DNA of 10,302 nucleotides from Pavlovales sp. CCMP2436 (GCA_026770615.1 MU631547.1:153341-163642); one strand, 5' to 3'. Positions 1-6,213 are shown, numbered from the stretch's first letter. Numbers and translations are program-made. The notes: a model not told the origin generated them from the sequence alone.

Positions 1-27
1 TACATATATATATGTATATATATATAT
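1..27. repeat. AT dinucleotide microsatellite
   Basis: Almost pure alternating TA/AT tract at the left edge, inside the MSH3 intron that follows exon 11 in transcript order. Simple sequence with no coding potential. Confidence 0.9.
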
Positions 28-72
28 CGCCACAGCTTTCAGGACAGTCAGACGCCAGCTTGAATCCCTACC
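28..72 (-). repeat. Partial copy of dispersed D element
   Basis: Read on the minus strand, this stretch starts TAGGGATTCAAGCTGGCG and continues through a TGACTGT-CTGAA-like segment. That matches the start of the two elements at 9855-9993 and 10198-10302, and is closest to the right-hand one. Similarity fades after about 45 bases into an AT repeat. It lies in the intron downstream of MSH3 exon 11, about 40 bases past the donor, in the sense orientation of that gene. A 14-base A tract follows at 76-89 on the plus strand. Confidence 0.75.
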
Positions 73-111
73 CTTAAAAAAAAAAAAAATCTCGCCACGC
101 AAGAGCCTTAC

Positions 112-571
112 CCGCGTGGACTTTCTTGAACTCGAGCGTGGGCCGCTTGAGCAGCAAGCGCGCGGCGGGCAGCGCCTGCGTGCCGAGCGCGCGCTTGACA
201 GCCACGATCTCCTGCCTCGCCTCGCGCAGTGCCACGAGCTCGGGCGCGCCGCCCTCCGTGCCGAGCTCACTGTTGAGCTCGAAGGCGTCCTTCAGCTCGT
301 TGCTGAGCATACCCTCGCGGTGCAGGCCGCCGAGCTCCGCGCGCACGGCGGCGAGCAGCGACACGTCGCGCGCGCGGACCGCCGCGTCCTCGCCAATGAT
401 CTCGGCGAGCAGCTGCCGCCCCTGCATCGCCCCCCCGTCGGTCGCCGCGCCCCCCTCGTCGTCGGGCAACAGCTCTCCGTCCGATTCGTCCTCTTTGTCC
501 GATTCGGGGAGCTTCACGCCGGCGACGAGCCTGGCGAGCAAGCTCTCAAGGGTGGTGAGCAGGTGCCACAC
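112..571 (-). CDS. MSH3: MSH3 exon 11 (last coding exon in window)
   Basis: Encodes residues 667-819 plus one base, the clamp region. An acidic insertion (SDKEDESDGELLPDDEGG) is unusual. ELKDAFELNSEL and LLKRPTLEFKKVHAG match the family pattern that closes the clamp before the ATPase domain. Acceptor atgcgcag; donor CACGCGG|gtaagg, phase 1. The gene continues beyond position 1. Confidence 0.87.
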
Positions 572-3500
572 CTGCGCATGAGTAGCAAGAGGAAGGTGAG
601 TATGAGTATCTTGAGTGTGGTGAGCAAGGAATGCTCAGAGAGCATCGAGGGAGGAGGGAGGCCTCGGCTCCGGAACCCCCCCCCCCCCCCCCTTACCGAA
701 AAAAGGAAGCATAAAGCAAAAGCAAAACAGAAGCAACAACCACAACAAAGAAAATGAAGCAACAAAAAAAGCGGTGCACCTCCTTCCCGCTCTCCCGCCC
801 GTTCGCCAGCCGCGCGAGCGCCCGCTCGATGTCATGGCACGGCGAGGCGCCCAGCGCGGCCGTAAGCCCGAGCAGGCCCACCGACTCCGGCACGGGCGAC
901 GGCGCGGCGGCGGCGCTGAGCTTGGCGGCGTGGAAGGGCGAGGCGCGCGGGGTGGAGGCTGCGCTGTACCTACGATGAGGATGATGATGATGATGGTGAT
1001 GGTGGTGATGATGCGTAATAGTAAATGTATTACTTTAACGAGTGTATTATTTTCCTTGTTGGTGTTGTCGTTCTTCTTCTCCTTCTTCTTCTTCTTGTTG
1101 TTGTAGTCATTGTTGTTGTTATTATTATTATTATTATTTTATACTCATCATCATCATCATCATCATCCTTAATAGTAAGATTACCGCCGCGTGCCCGCCG
1201 AGGCCGCGCCGCTGCCACCCGCCTCCTCCAGCGCGCGCGCAATCAGCCCGACGGCGTGGAGCCGCGCGTCGATAGGCGCTGTCGGATTCGTTTTTTTAGT
1301 TTTTAATTTTAATAATTAAGTTTCAGCAGTATTAATAGTACTCGTAGTGTTATTAGTATGAGGATGAAATGCTGATGATGATTAAGGAGGAGGAGGAGAA
1401 GAAGGAGGATGAGAAGAACAACAATCAGAATCACAATCAGAACAAGAACAAGAAATATCAGAATCAGAACAAGATGAACAAGAAGAAGAATCATACCCGG
1501 GTCTTTCAGCGGCGCGCAGAGCCAGCGGCGGAGCAGGCGCGCGCCCGGTTGCGTCTGGCGGCGGATGAGGTGGGCGTGAGTTATTGTCTTGATTTTTTTC
1601 ATTTTTTTTTGAACATGGTCACTGCTTGGCAGAAGTTGAAGGTGGGCATAGAGGCAGAGGGAGAAAAATCTTTTAAAATATAAAATCTGAAAGCATTGCA
1701 GCTGGACGCACATGCAGGAGATGGAGATACGCTTCAAGAAAAAAAAAAGAAAAAAAAAGGGCAATCGGGTTGAGGAGTAGAGGCAGGAGAAGAAATGAAC
1801 TGAAGCACACTCACACACACACACGTGCACGCACATATGCACACACCTGGCATCGGTTGAGGTGTGCGTAGAGGCAGGAGGCCGCGCCCGCCGAGCTGCC
1901 CCGCGCCTCGGCCGCCGGAGAGTGGAAGACGTCCAGGTCGCGTAACAGCTGCGAGCCCAGCGCACACGAATTCTGCTCGCTCCATTGAATAGGAGTAGTA
2001 GTAGTAATATTAAGATACAAACCAGCAATAATATATTAATACTACTCCTGAGTTGCGAGCCCAGCGCACACGCGCTCTGTTGATTTAAAATAGAGTGCAT
2101 TATTATTACCGGCTCAGCATGGTTTAACAGGTGGTGTTCACTCACTGACTTCATCGACGTCCGACATTAGTCCTGGCAGCAGAGATGGTGGAAGAGGTGA
2201 GGTTGAAACAGAGTGTATACTGTTCTATTTGATGATGCGTTCGTATCCAGTAGTATAGCAGTGTTACTACTATATCGATGTATTACTATATCGAGTAATA
2301 CTACTGACTTGCGAGCCCAGCGCACGAGTGCTCTATTTAAAAGTTTGTTATCAATCATTTTTAAAGGTTGTTATTATTTAGTTCAAGTATGTGTATACAA
2401 GCTCTGCTCGCTCCACTGAATACGAATAGTGTTATTATTAGATACAAACTAATCATACCATTAAACAATAATATATAAAATCTATTTTTCTCTTAAAACA
2501 AACCTGCTCGCTCCACTTTCCCGCGCCGCAGATCGCAACGCGCAGCAGCCCCGCGCACCTCGCCTCGCCCACCATCCCGGCGAGGTGCTGCGCCAGCGCC
2601 CCCAGCGCCAGCCCCACGCCCGGGGGCAGCTCAACCGCCGCGGCTGCCGCGCGCTCGGCGCCTGCGTCGTCCACGGCGTGCGGCTCGAGGTCCGTGTCGA
2701 CAGCAAGGAGCTCGAGTGCGGCCCCCAAGTCGAAGGCCTCACGCGGCAGCAGCTCCAGGCGCGCTGCCGCCTCGCTGCCCGCCTCGGTCAGGCTAACGCC
2801 TGTGCCGGCCGTGGGCGCGGGCTGTGCGTAGAGGAGGACGGTGAGCGCGCTCTCGCGGCTCAGGCCTAGCGCACAAAAAGCCAAAAAGAATACGTGTACA
2901 TTTAAAAAGTATGAAGAATTAGAGTATTGAGGCAAAATTAGAAAAAAGAAATCATAAACACACACACACACACGCACGCACACAAGATCTGCTCGGTAAA
3001 TCCCCCTCCCCCCCTCCCTCCCCACCCCCTTCCCCCTCCTCCACCCCCCTCCCCACACGCAAACTCGTACCGATGCTGCCCGTGCTGCCGCTGCCCGCCT
3101 CCCCCGCGCGCCTGGCGACGAGCACCTCGACGGGCGCCAGCGCGGAGAGGCGCGCGTGCAGCTCGGAGCGGAGCGAGGTGTCCGTCCACGAGTCGTAGAC
3201 CAGCGAGTTGGAGTAGGTGTCCAGCGCGATCAGAGAGAGCTGTGGGGTGGGGTGGGGAGGGGGCGGGGTTAGACAGGGGCAGCGAAGGCAACACAATCAT
3301 ACAAATACATAAAAAAATCTATTTATTTAATAAAAGATGAAACATAAGAACATACAACAATAAAAAAAAAATCATAACAGGCGGGGTACGATGCACGGAT
3401 AAAATAATATTAAATAACATGGATAATAATAATGACAATGATGAGAATAATTGGAAAATTGACCGCTGTCGCGCCTACACGCTTGGAGATCGCCTCTGAA

Positions 3501-4153
3501 TGTCTGCAACCCACCGCCTGCTGCCCCACCTTTCTATGAGTAAGTCGTAGTTTTCTAAAAAAATGGCTGATAACGCCGGCAGACCGTCTCAGGCGCGAAG
3601 AAACGTCAGCACAGACGCATACAGCAGGGGGGGCATTGGCGATGCCTCCTGCTCGTCCCTCTTCACAGGGGGATATTCAGCGGTGGGAACGGTATCCGTG
3701 TGCTCTGCTACCCTCGGCCCGAGTGTTTTCTAAACACTTGGCGAGATGGCCGGGTCAGGGGACGGACGTTAATCTAGGTTTTACGCATACAGCCGTAGTC
3801 ATCACATGCTAGATTTGGCGTAACTACACAGCTTACACGTGTGATATTTTAGCTGTATGTATATTCTAACTTACATTTACAGTAACCCCCGAGGCGTCAG
3901 AGGAGTTCGGAGGCTCGCAGATGACCACGATCTGGTTGGAGGGGGAGAGCGTGCGCTCGTCGGAGGAAGGCACGTAGGAACCGCGCGTGTAGAGGGCGGA
4001 GACCTGCACATTTATTATCCAATATTTATGCGTTCTTTTCAACATTTATTCATTCATTCATTCAATTTTTTGTAAAAAAAATTGTATGGCTCGTAGGGGA
4101 GGGAGGGGAGGGATGGGCGGGATGGGGGGAGAGATAGGGAGAGGAGAGAGTGA

Positions 4154-4190
<37 letters not shown>

Positions 4191-5882
4191 GGAGGGGGGG
4201 GGGGGAGGGAGAGAGAGAGAGAGAGAGAGTACAGCCACAGGGGGGGGGAGCGGGTTACAGCCACAGGGGGGGGAATGTACCTTGCGCGCGAATGTGCCGG
4301 AGCGGCTCGAGACGCCGATGCCCGCCTTCTTGCGCGCCGCCGTCTCCGCCTGGTCGACAACACCCACCTTGAAGCCGGCCTGAAATCCCAAGGGGTACGG
4401 GGGGGGAGTGTCAGTGCCCAGTAGTAGAAATTAATATTACTAGAAAAAAGAATAGAATAGAATAGAACAAAATAAAAAATGATTGAAATTAATATTATCA
4501 GAAATAAATAGAATAGAAAATAAAATTAAATGAACCGACCAGCAGCAGCGAATCAGGTGTTCCTTCTAACCACATGTACTCACTACTGCTTCTACCCACA
4601 TGTAGTTCCTACTTCTTCCATTGCTATTTACCAACAAATTGATACACGAGTAATTAAACTAGTAACATTGCCATTCTTAATAATCACAGTATTACTCAGA
4701 TTTATCCAGCCTGCAATAGCCGGGTCAGGTACACCTCGAAGCTGCGTCGTGTGGCAGGGTGCTCGGCCCTCAAATAAAATATATTAATGTATTAACTATC
4801 AATAAATAATCACTTTAGCAATAATCTGAAATAAATAAAAATAAATCTGACCTGCAATAGCCGGGTCAGGTGCACCTCAAGTCGGTGCGTCGGCACAGAG
4901 GCCGTGGTCAGGTGCTGCTTGCGGTAGGCCCAGATGTCCAGCAGCGCGGCGGCGGTGGCCGCGTCCTCGCCGTAGAAGCAGAAGCGGTAACCCACCTCGA
5001 ACATGAGCACGTACCTGCAGGGGTGTGGTGTGTGTGTGTGTGTGAAGGGGGGGGGGTCAGAACGGGAAATCCAAGTTAGCCAAAGCAATTACTTAAGGAA
5101 ATTGCTTTACTGATACCTTGAAGGGAAGGAGAGGGGGGGGTGGGAGGAGGGGAGGGGGGGGGGTAAGGGCGGGCGGTCAGCGCAGGGCTAGCGCCAGGGC
5201 TAGGCTGGGATTAGGGCCAGGGTCAGGGCCAAGGGCTGGACAGGGTCAGGGACAGCTCGTACCCGGGGTGTTGCGCCTTGAGCGCGACGATCTGCCGCTC
5301 GAGTGGAGTGAGCGCCTGCAGCCCCAGCTGCGCGGCAACAGCCGCCACACTGGGTACCGAGTCTGCCCGGCCCAGTCGGTCGCCGGGGGCCACCTCGCCC
5401 TTGCCGAGCGCGCGGTCGGGCGCAGCGGGGTCGTGCTCCGCCTGCCCCACGCCGCCGCCAAGCTCCTCGTCGGAGCCGGGCTCATGCTCCTCGTTGGTGT
5501 CGGCGGGGAGCTCGCGCGCCGAGCGGCCGCGCGCGGGGCTCGCAGTGCGGGCGTGCTTGGCGGGCGAGGGCGAGGCCTGGTGCGGCGACTCGGCGGCTGC
5601 GCGCTTGCCTGCAGCAGTCGAGGCTGCGCGCTTGCCTGTAGCAGTCGAAGATGAGAGCTGGGTCAGAGCCGGCGGCTGCGTGCCGAAGGCGAAGCCGCCG
5701 ATGCTCAGTGCCATGTCGGCCGAGACAACGCTGCTGCCCGCGCCCTGCTCACGAGCCGCGCGCCCCCGGCCAGCCGAGGCAGCTGGCGGCGCGGGTGCAG
5801 GCTCGGCCGCCAGCGGCGCGGGCGCCTTGGCCGCGGGCTTGGCCGCGAAGAAGCGCGACAGCTTGGTCTGCTTGCCGCTCAT
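112..5882 (-). CDS. MSH3: DNA mismatch repair protein MSH3 (5' eleven exons; C-terminus off left edge)
   Basis: MSH3 pairs with MSH2 as MutS-beta, which recognises insertion-deletion loops in the nucleus (family knowledge). Seen here: join of 5882-5263, 5014-4852, 4379-4281, 4003-3881, 3239-3071, 2865-2504, 1972-1847, 1554-1497, 1278-1185, 963-780 and 571-112. Every junction keeps the frame, giving about 819 residues. A PIP box (QTKLSRFF, residues 5-12) opens a disordered Ala/Ser/Pro-rich tail. The mismatch-binding domain runs from about 190 to 295, with GYRFCFYGEDA at 215-225 and VGVVDQAETAA in exon 3. These are MSH3-type rather than MSH6-type motifs. The connector follows (ALYTRGSYV, LVYDSW), then lever/clamp blocks (CALGSQLLRDLDVF, ARLLRRWLCAPL, IDARLHAVG, HDIERALARLA, KRPTLEFKKV). 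The Walker ATPase domain is outside the window. The start is the first ATG, placed directly before the PIP box. Several introns carry copies of exon edges. Confidence 0.9.
572..779 (-). other. MSH3 intron 10
   Basis: This 208-bp intron holds a 17-base G homopolymer on the transcript strand (plus-strand C run, 676-692) and a T-rich stretch near the donor. Between about 630 and 596 (transcript strand) is a degraded copy of the start of exon 11: TTGCTCACCACACT here versus CTGCTCACCACCCT in the exon. Confidence 0.75.
780..963 (-). CDS. MSH3: MSH3 exon 10
   Basis: Encodes residues 605-666. The first part is an Ala/Pro-rich insertion; the end (GASPCHDIERALARLANGRE) carries the conserved D-I-E-R motif of the lever. 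The donor GGAG|gtgcac is weak at its third to sixth bases, but phase 0 joins cleanly to exon 11. Confidence 0.85.
964..1184 (-). repeat. MSH3 intron 9, stacked trinucleotide microsatellites
   Basis: This 221-bp intron contains, on the plus strand, ATG/GTG repeats (about 972-1013), TTC/TTG repeats (1072-1105), TTG/TTA repeats (1108-1140) and an eight-unit CAT/ATC array (about 1146-1168). The acceptor is GTACAG. Confidence 0.88.
1185..1278 (-). CDS. MSH3: MSH3 exon 9
   Basis: This 94-bp exon encodes PIDARLHAVGLIARALEEAG and more (residues 574-604). The first two bases complete an Ala codon begun in exon 8. The I-D-x-R-L-x-A-V motif is conserved across MutS proteins. Donor CGGCG|gtaatc, phase 2. 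Confidence 0.9.
1279..1496 (-). repeat. MSH3 intron 8, trinucleotide-like low complexity
   Basis: This 218-bp intron is nearly all degenerate TTC/TTG/TCA-type repeat on the transcript strand (plus strand GAA/CAA/GAT), then AT-rich up to gacag. No open frame that looks like protein. Confidence 0.85.
1497..1554 (-). CDS. MSH3: MSH3 exon 8
   Basis: Small 58-bp exon encoding residues 555-573 (TQPGARLLRRWLCAPLKDP), the conserved lever block. Too short to be found except through homology and phase. Acceptor gccag; donor GACCCGG|gtatga, phase 1. Confidence 0.9.
1555..1846 (-). other. MSH3 intron 7 with three copies of the end of exon 7
   Basis: The end of exon 7 (1876-1847, encoding CLYAHLNRCQ) recurs in degraded form at about 1788-1759 (would read CLYSSTRLP), 1656-1625 (CLYAHLQLLP) and 1576-1555 (THAHLIRRQ). 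The last copy matches 18 of 22 bases and forms the acceptor CGCCGCCAG. Between the copies lie a GT repeat, T/C homopolymers and AT-rich filler. Confidence 0.85.
1847..1972 (-). CDS. MSH3: MSH3 exon 7
   Basis: Encodes residues 513-554. CALGSQLLRDLDVF matches the conserved MutS-family block before the core lever helix (the MutS pattern is M-A-L-D-x-x-T-x-R-N-L-E). It ends SCLYAHLNRCQ, where MSH3 proteins have the LDHTKT-type segment. Acceptor gagcag; donor ATGCCAG|gtgtgt; phase 0. Confidence 0.9.
1973..2503 (-). other. MSH3 intron 6, built of repeated splice-junction fragments
   Basis: This 531-bp intron has TGGAGCGAGCAG at its donor side (exon 6 end, 2515-2504), inside it (2416-2405) and at its acceptor (1984-1973). 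A second motif, GTGCGCTGGGCTCGCA, begins exon 7 (about 1965-1950) and recurs at about 2068-2053 and 2324-2309. The AT-rich bodies also pair up: a TATATTATTG...TTTGTATCT segment occurs before both intronic TGGAGCGAGCAG copies, and TTTTAAAT precedes both intronic GTGCGCTGGGC copies. No open frame is worth calling. Confidence 0.85.
2111..2143 (+). repeat. Short dispersed repeat, copy 1
   Basis: CGGCTCAGCATGG (from 2110), then TTTAAC and GTGTTCACTC. The same ordered words occur at 8473-8549 (CGGCTCAGCATGG, GTTCAAC, GTGTTCACTC), with extra bases inserted. Probably a degraded common repeat family; its full length is not clear. Confidence 0.5.
2504..2865 (-). CDS. MSH3: MSH3 exon 6
   Basis: Encodes residues 392-512, the start of the lever region. 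It is Ala/Leu/Glu-rich and poorly conserved; the segment ELPPGVGLALGALAQHLAGM fits the family helix that follows the connector. The acceptor cgctag completes a Gly codon split by intron 5. The donor is GGAGCGAGCAG|gttt, phase 0. Confidence 0.82.
2866..3070 (-). other. MSH3 intron 5
   Basis: Phase-1 intron of 205 bp. Directly after the donor the transcript strand is a run of G4-G7 blocks (plus-strand C-rich, 3001-3055), with G-quadruplex potential. A GT repeat follows (plus-strand CA, about 2957-2990). Transcript bases from about 2997 to 2979 read CGAGCAGATCTTGTGTGCG, which matches 16 of 19 bases of the intron 6/exon 7 junction. The acceptor itself lies in GTGCGCTAGGC, close to the repeated motif of intron 6. 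Confidence 0.8.
3071..3239 (-). CDS. MSH3: MSH3 exon 5
   Basis: Encodes residues 336-391 plus one base. LSLIALDTYSNSLVYDSW and RSELHARLSALAPVEVLV match the end of the connector domain. Acceptor ccacag; donor AGCATCG|gtacga, phase 1. Confidence 0.92.
3240..3880 (-). other. MSH3 intron 4, with a non-repetitive island
   Basis: At 641 bp this is the longest intron here. The part nearest the acceptor (3241-3269, plus strand) is G-rich, so the transcript has a C-rich polypyrimidine tract before CACAG. Positions 3300-3465 are AT-rich. Positions 3466-3840 differ: balanced composition, no microsatellites, no open frame. This island contains a perfect hairpin (GTGTTT, TCT, AAACAC) at about 3722-3736, followed by GGCGAGATGGCCGGGTCAGG, which resembles a tRNA 5' end or A box. 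Confidence 0.7.
3241..3269 (+). repeat. G-run tract at the exon 5 acceptor
   Basis: Five G4-G5 blocks separated by single bases on the plus strand, a strong G-quadruplex motif. On the transcript strand it is the C-rich tract just before the exon 5 acceptor. Confidence 0.75.
3881..4003 (-). CDS. MSH3: MSH3 exon 4
   Basis: Encodes 41 residues (295-335), VSALYTRGSYVPSS and then NQIVVICEPPNSSD. It matches the start of the MSH3 connector domain. Acceptor tgtgcag; donor GTTACT|gtaaat; phase 0. Confidence 0.88.
4004..4280 (-). other. MSH3 intron 3, microsatellite-rich
   Basis: Phase-0 intron of 277 bp made almost wholly of simple sequence. On the plus strand it holds two TACAGCCACAG-plus-G-run units (4229-4279), long GA arrays split by a G tract (4150-4228), G-rich minisatellite (4093-4149) and a CATT tetranucleotide array (about 4048-4063). 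On the transcript strand the GA/G tract is a long CT/C pyrimidine run. Confidence 0.85.
4150..4228 (+). repeat. GA arrays split by a G homopolymer
   Basis: Two (GA)n arrays with a run of about 12 G between them. Together with the transcript-strand poly-G (676-692), the CA arrays at 1808-1842 and 2957-2990, and the TG array at 5028-5043, they make MSH3 introns unusually microsatellite-dense. Confidence 0.9.
4281..4379 (-). CDS. MSH3: MSH3 exon 3
   Basis: Encodes 33 residues (262-294), AGFKVGVVDQAETAARKK onward. This is the most diagnostic MSH3 block, since MSH6 has a different motif here. Acceptor tttcag; donor CGCAAG|gtacat; phase 0 at both ends. Confidence 0.93.
4380..4851 (-). other. MSH3 intron 2 with a copy of the end of exon 2
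   Basis: This 472-bp intron is mostly AT-rich. Positions 4710-4730 repeat 21 bases identical to the exon 2/donor region at 4851-4871, and similarity continues to about 4737. On the transcript strand the copy ends GCTATTGCAG and is followed by GCTGG, close to the GCCGG that opens exon 3. A 27-bp imperfect tandem repeat containing CCACATGTA lies at about 4567-4620. An AATAGAATAGAATAGAA array lies at about 4449-4468. Confidence 0.8.
4852..5014 (-). CDS. MSH3: MSH3 exon 2
   Basis: Encodes residues 207-261, the core of the mismatch-binding domain (FEVGYRFCFYGEDA, then TTASVPTHRLEVHLTRLLQ). The Tyr-Arg pair at 216-217 sits where MSH3 proteins carry a Tyr-Lys pair that contacts DNA. Acceptor ctgcag; donor TTGCAG|gtcaga, phase 0. 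Confidence 0.93.
5015..5262 (-). other. MSH3 intron 1
   Basis: Phase-2 GT-AG intron of 248 bp. On the transcript strand it opens with a degenerate hexamer array of CCCTGA/CCCTGG type (plus-strand GGGTCA/GGGCCA, about 5181-5250), then C-rich tracts (5128-5164), and ends with an AC repeat (5028-5043) before ctgcag. Its two borders resemble each other: ACACCCC-gggTACGaGCT at the donor and ACACCCCtgcagGTACGtGCT at the acceptor. Confidence 0.8.
5263..5882 (-). CDS. MSH3: MSH3 exon 1
   Basis: Encodes residues 1-206 plus two bases. It holds the ATG, the PIP box, basic stretches such as PAKHARTASPARGR that could act as a nuclear signal, and the start of the mismatch-binding domain (LTPLERQIVALKAQHPG). 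A 27-bp tandem repeat at about 5595-5649 encodes STATGKRAA then STAAGKRAA. The donor is CCCCGG|gtacgag (phase 2). Confidence 0.9.
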
Positions 5883-5907
5883 CCCTCTGTCGCTGCCGCA
5901 GTGTGTC

Positions 5908-5940
5908 GCCGTCCACGCCTCTTGCGCCCGCGTGGACGGC
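5908..5940. promoter_or_regulatory. Perfect 11-bp inverted repeat upstream of MSH3
   Basis: GCCGTCCACGC at 5908-5918 and its exact reverse complement at 5930-5940, with an 11-base loop. It lies 26-58 bases before the MSH3 ATG, so it is either in the 5'UTR (a GC-rich stem-loop) or a palindromic protein-binding site. Function is inferred only. Confidence 0.55.
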
Positions 5941-5951
5941 TACTGTATCTA

Positions 5952-5981
5952 GCCGCAACGTGAATTCGTTCGTGTTGCGGC
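5952..5981. promoter_or_regulatory. Second inverted repeat upstream of MSH3
   Basis: GCCGCAAC (5952-5959) and GTTGCGGC (5974-5981) form 8-bp arms around a 14-base loop containing GAATTC. It sits 11 bases beyond the first hairpin. Confidence 0.45.
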
Positions 5982-6213
5982 AGGGCGCGATGTGCGGCTG
6001 CCTCGCCCCAGCGCGAACCCGACCAATAAGCTGTAAAGTTCTATGTATTTGAGTACGAGACATATGCATGCTGCAGCGGGGCCATCGGCATCAGCGCCCG
6101 CCCGCGATCCCCACGGTTGGGTCAGCGGGCGGCGCTCTCAAGTCAAAAGGCCGCGCCAACGACAGGCTGGTGTTGCCGCACGGAAAGTCAGTGGGACACC
6201 ATGCCGCACTGTT

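Noticed and set aside
116..757. 213-codon plus-strand open frame over exon 11
   Set aside because: Antisense shadow of MSH3 exon 11 that runs on through the intron and poly-C; composition-driven (GC-rich) with no recognisable protein.
1973..1984. Acceptor for exon 7 placed at the later CTCGCAG (1949) instead of GAGCAG
   Set aside because: Phase would also fit, but it would delete CALGSQ, which aligns with a conserved MutS-family block.
1309..2154. 281-codon minus-strand open frame
   Set aside because: It reads through introns 6-8 of MSH3 in mixed frames. Only short pieces coincide with real exons; the rest is repeat translation.
3739..3790. Possible tRNA-Ser/Leu gene starting GGCGAGATGGCCGGGTC
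   Set aside because: Only the acceptor-strand start and A-box look right. No GGTTCRANNCC B box, closed cloverleaf or matching 3' acceptor strand could be found.
4086..4424. Arg/Glu/Gly repeat proteins encoded by the GA arrays
   Set aside because: Translations of (GA)n microsatellite within intron 3, with no protein-like composition outside the array.
5181..5250. Telomere-like GGGTTA/GGGCCA hexamers suggesting a chromosome end
   Set aside because: The repeat is degenerate, only about 70 bp long and lies inside intron 1, so it is an interstitial minisatellite.
5118..5952. Plus-strand open frames over MSH3 exon 1
   Set aside because: Antisense shadows. The minus-strand frame has the PIP box, the MutS start motif and a consistent splice phase.
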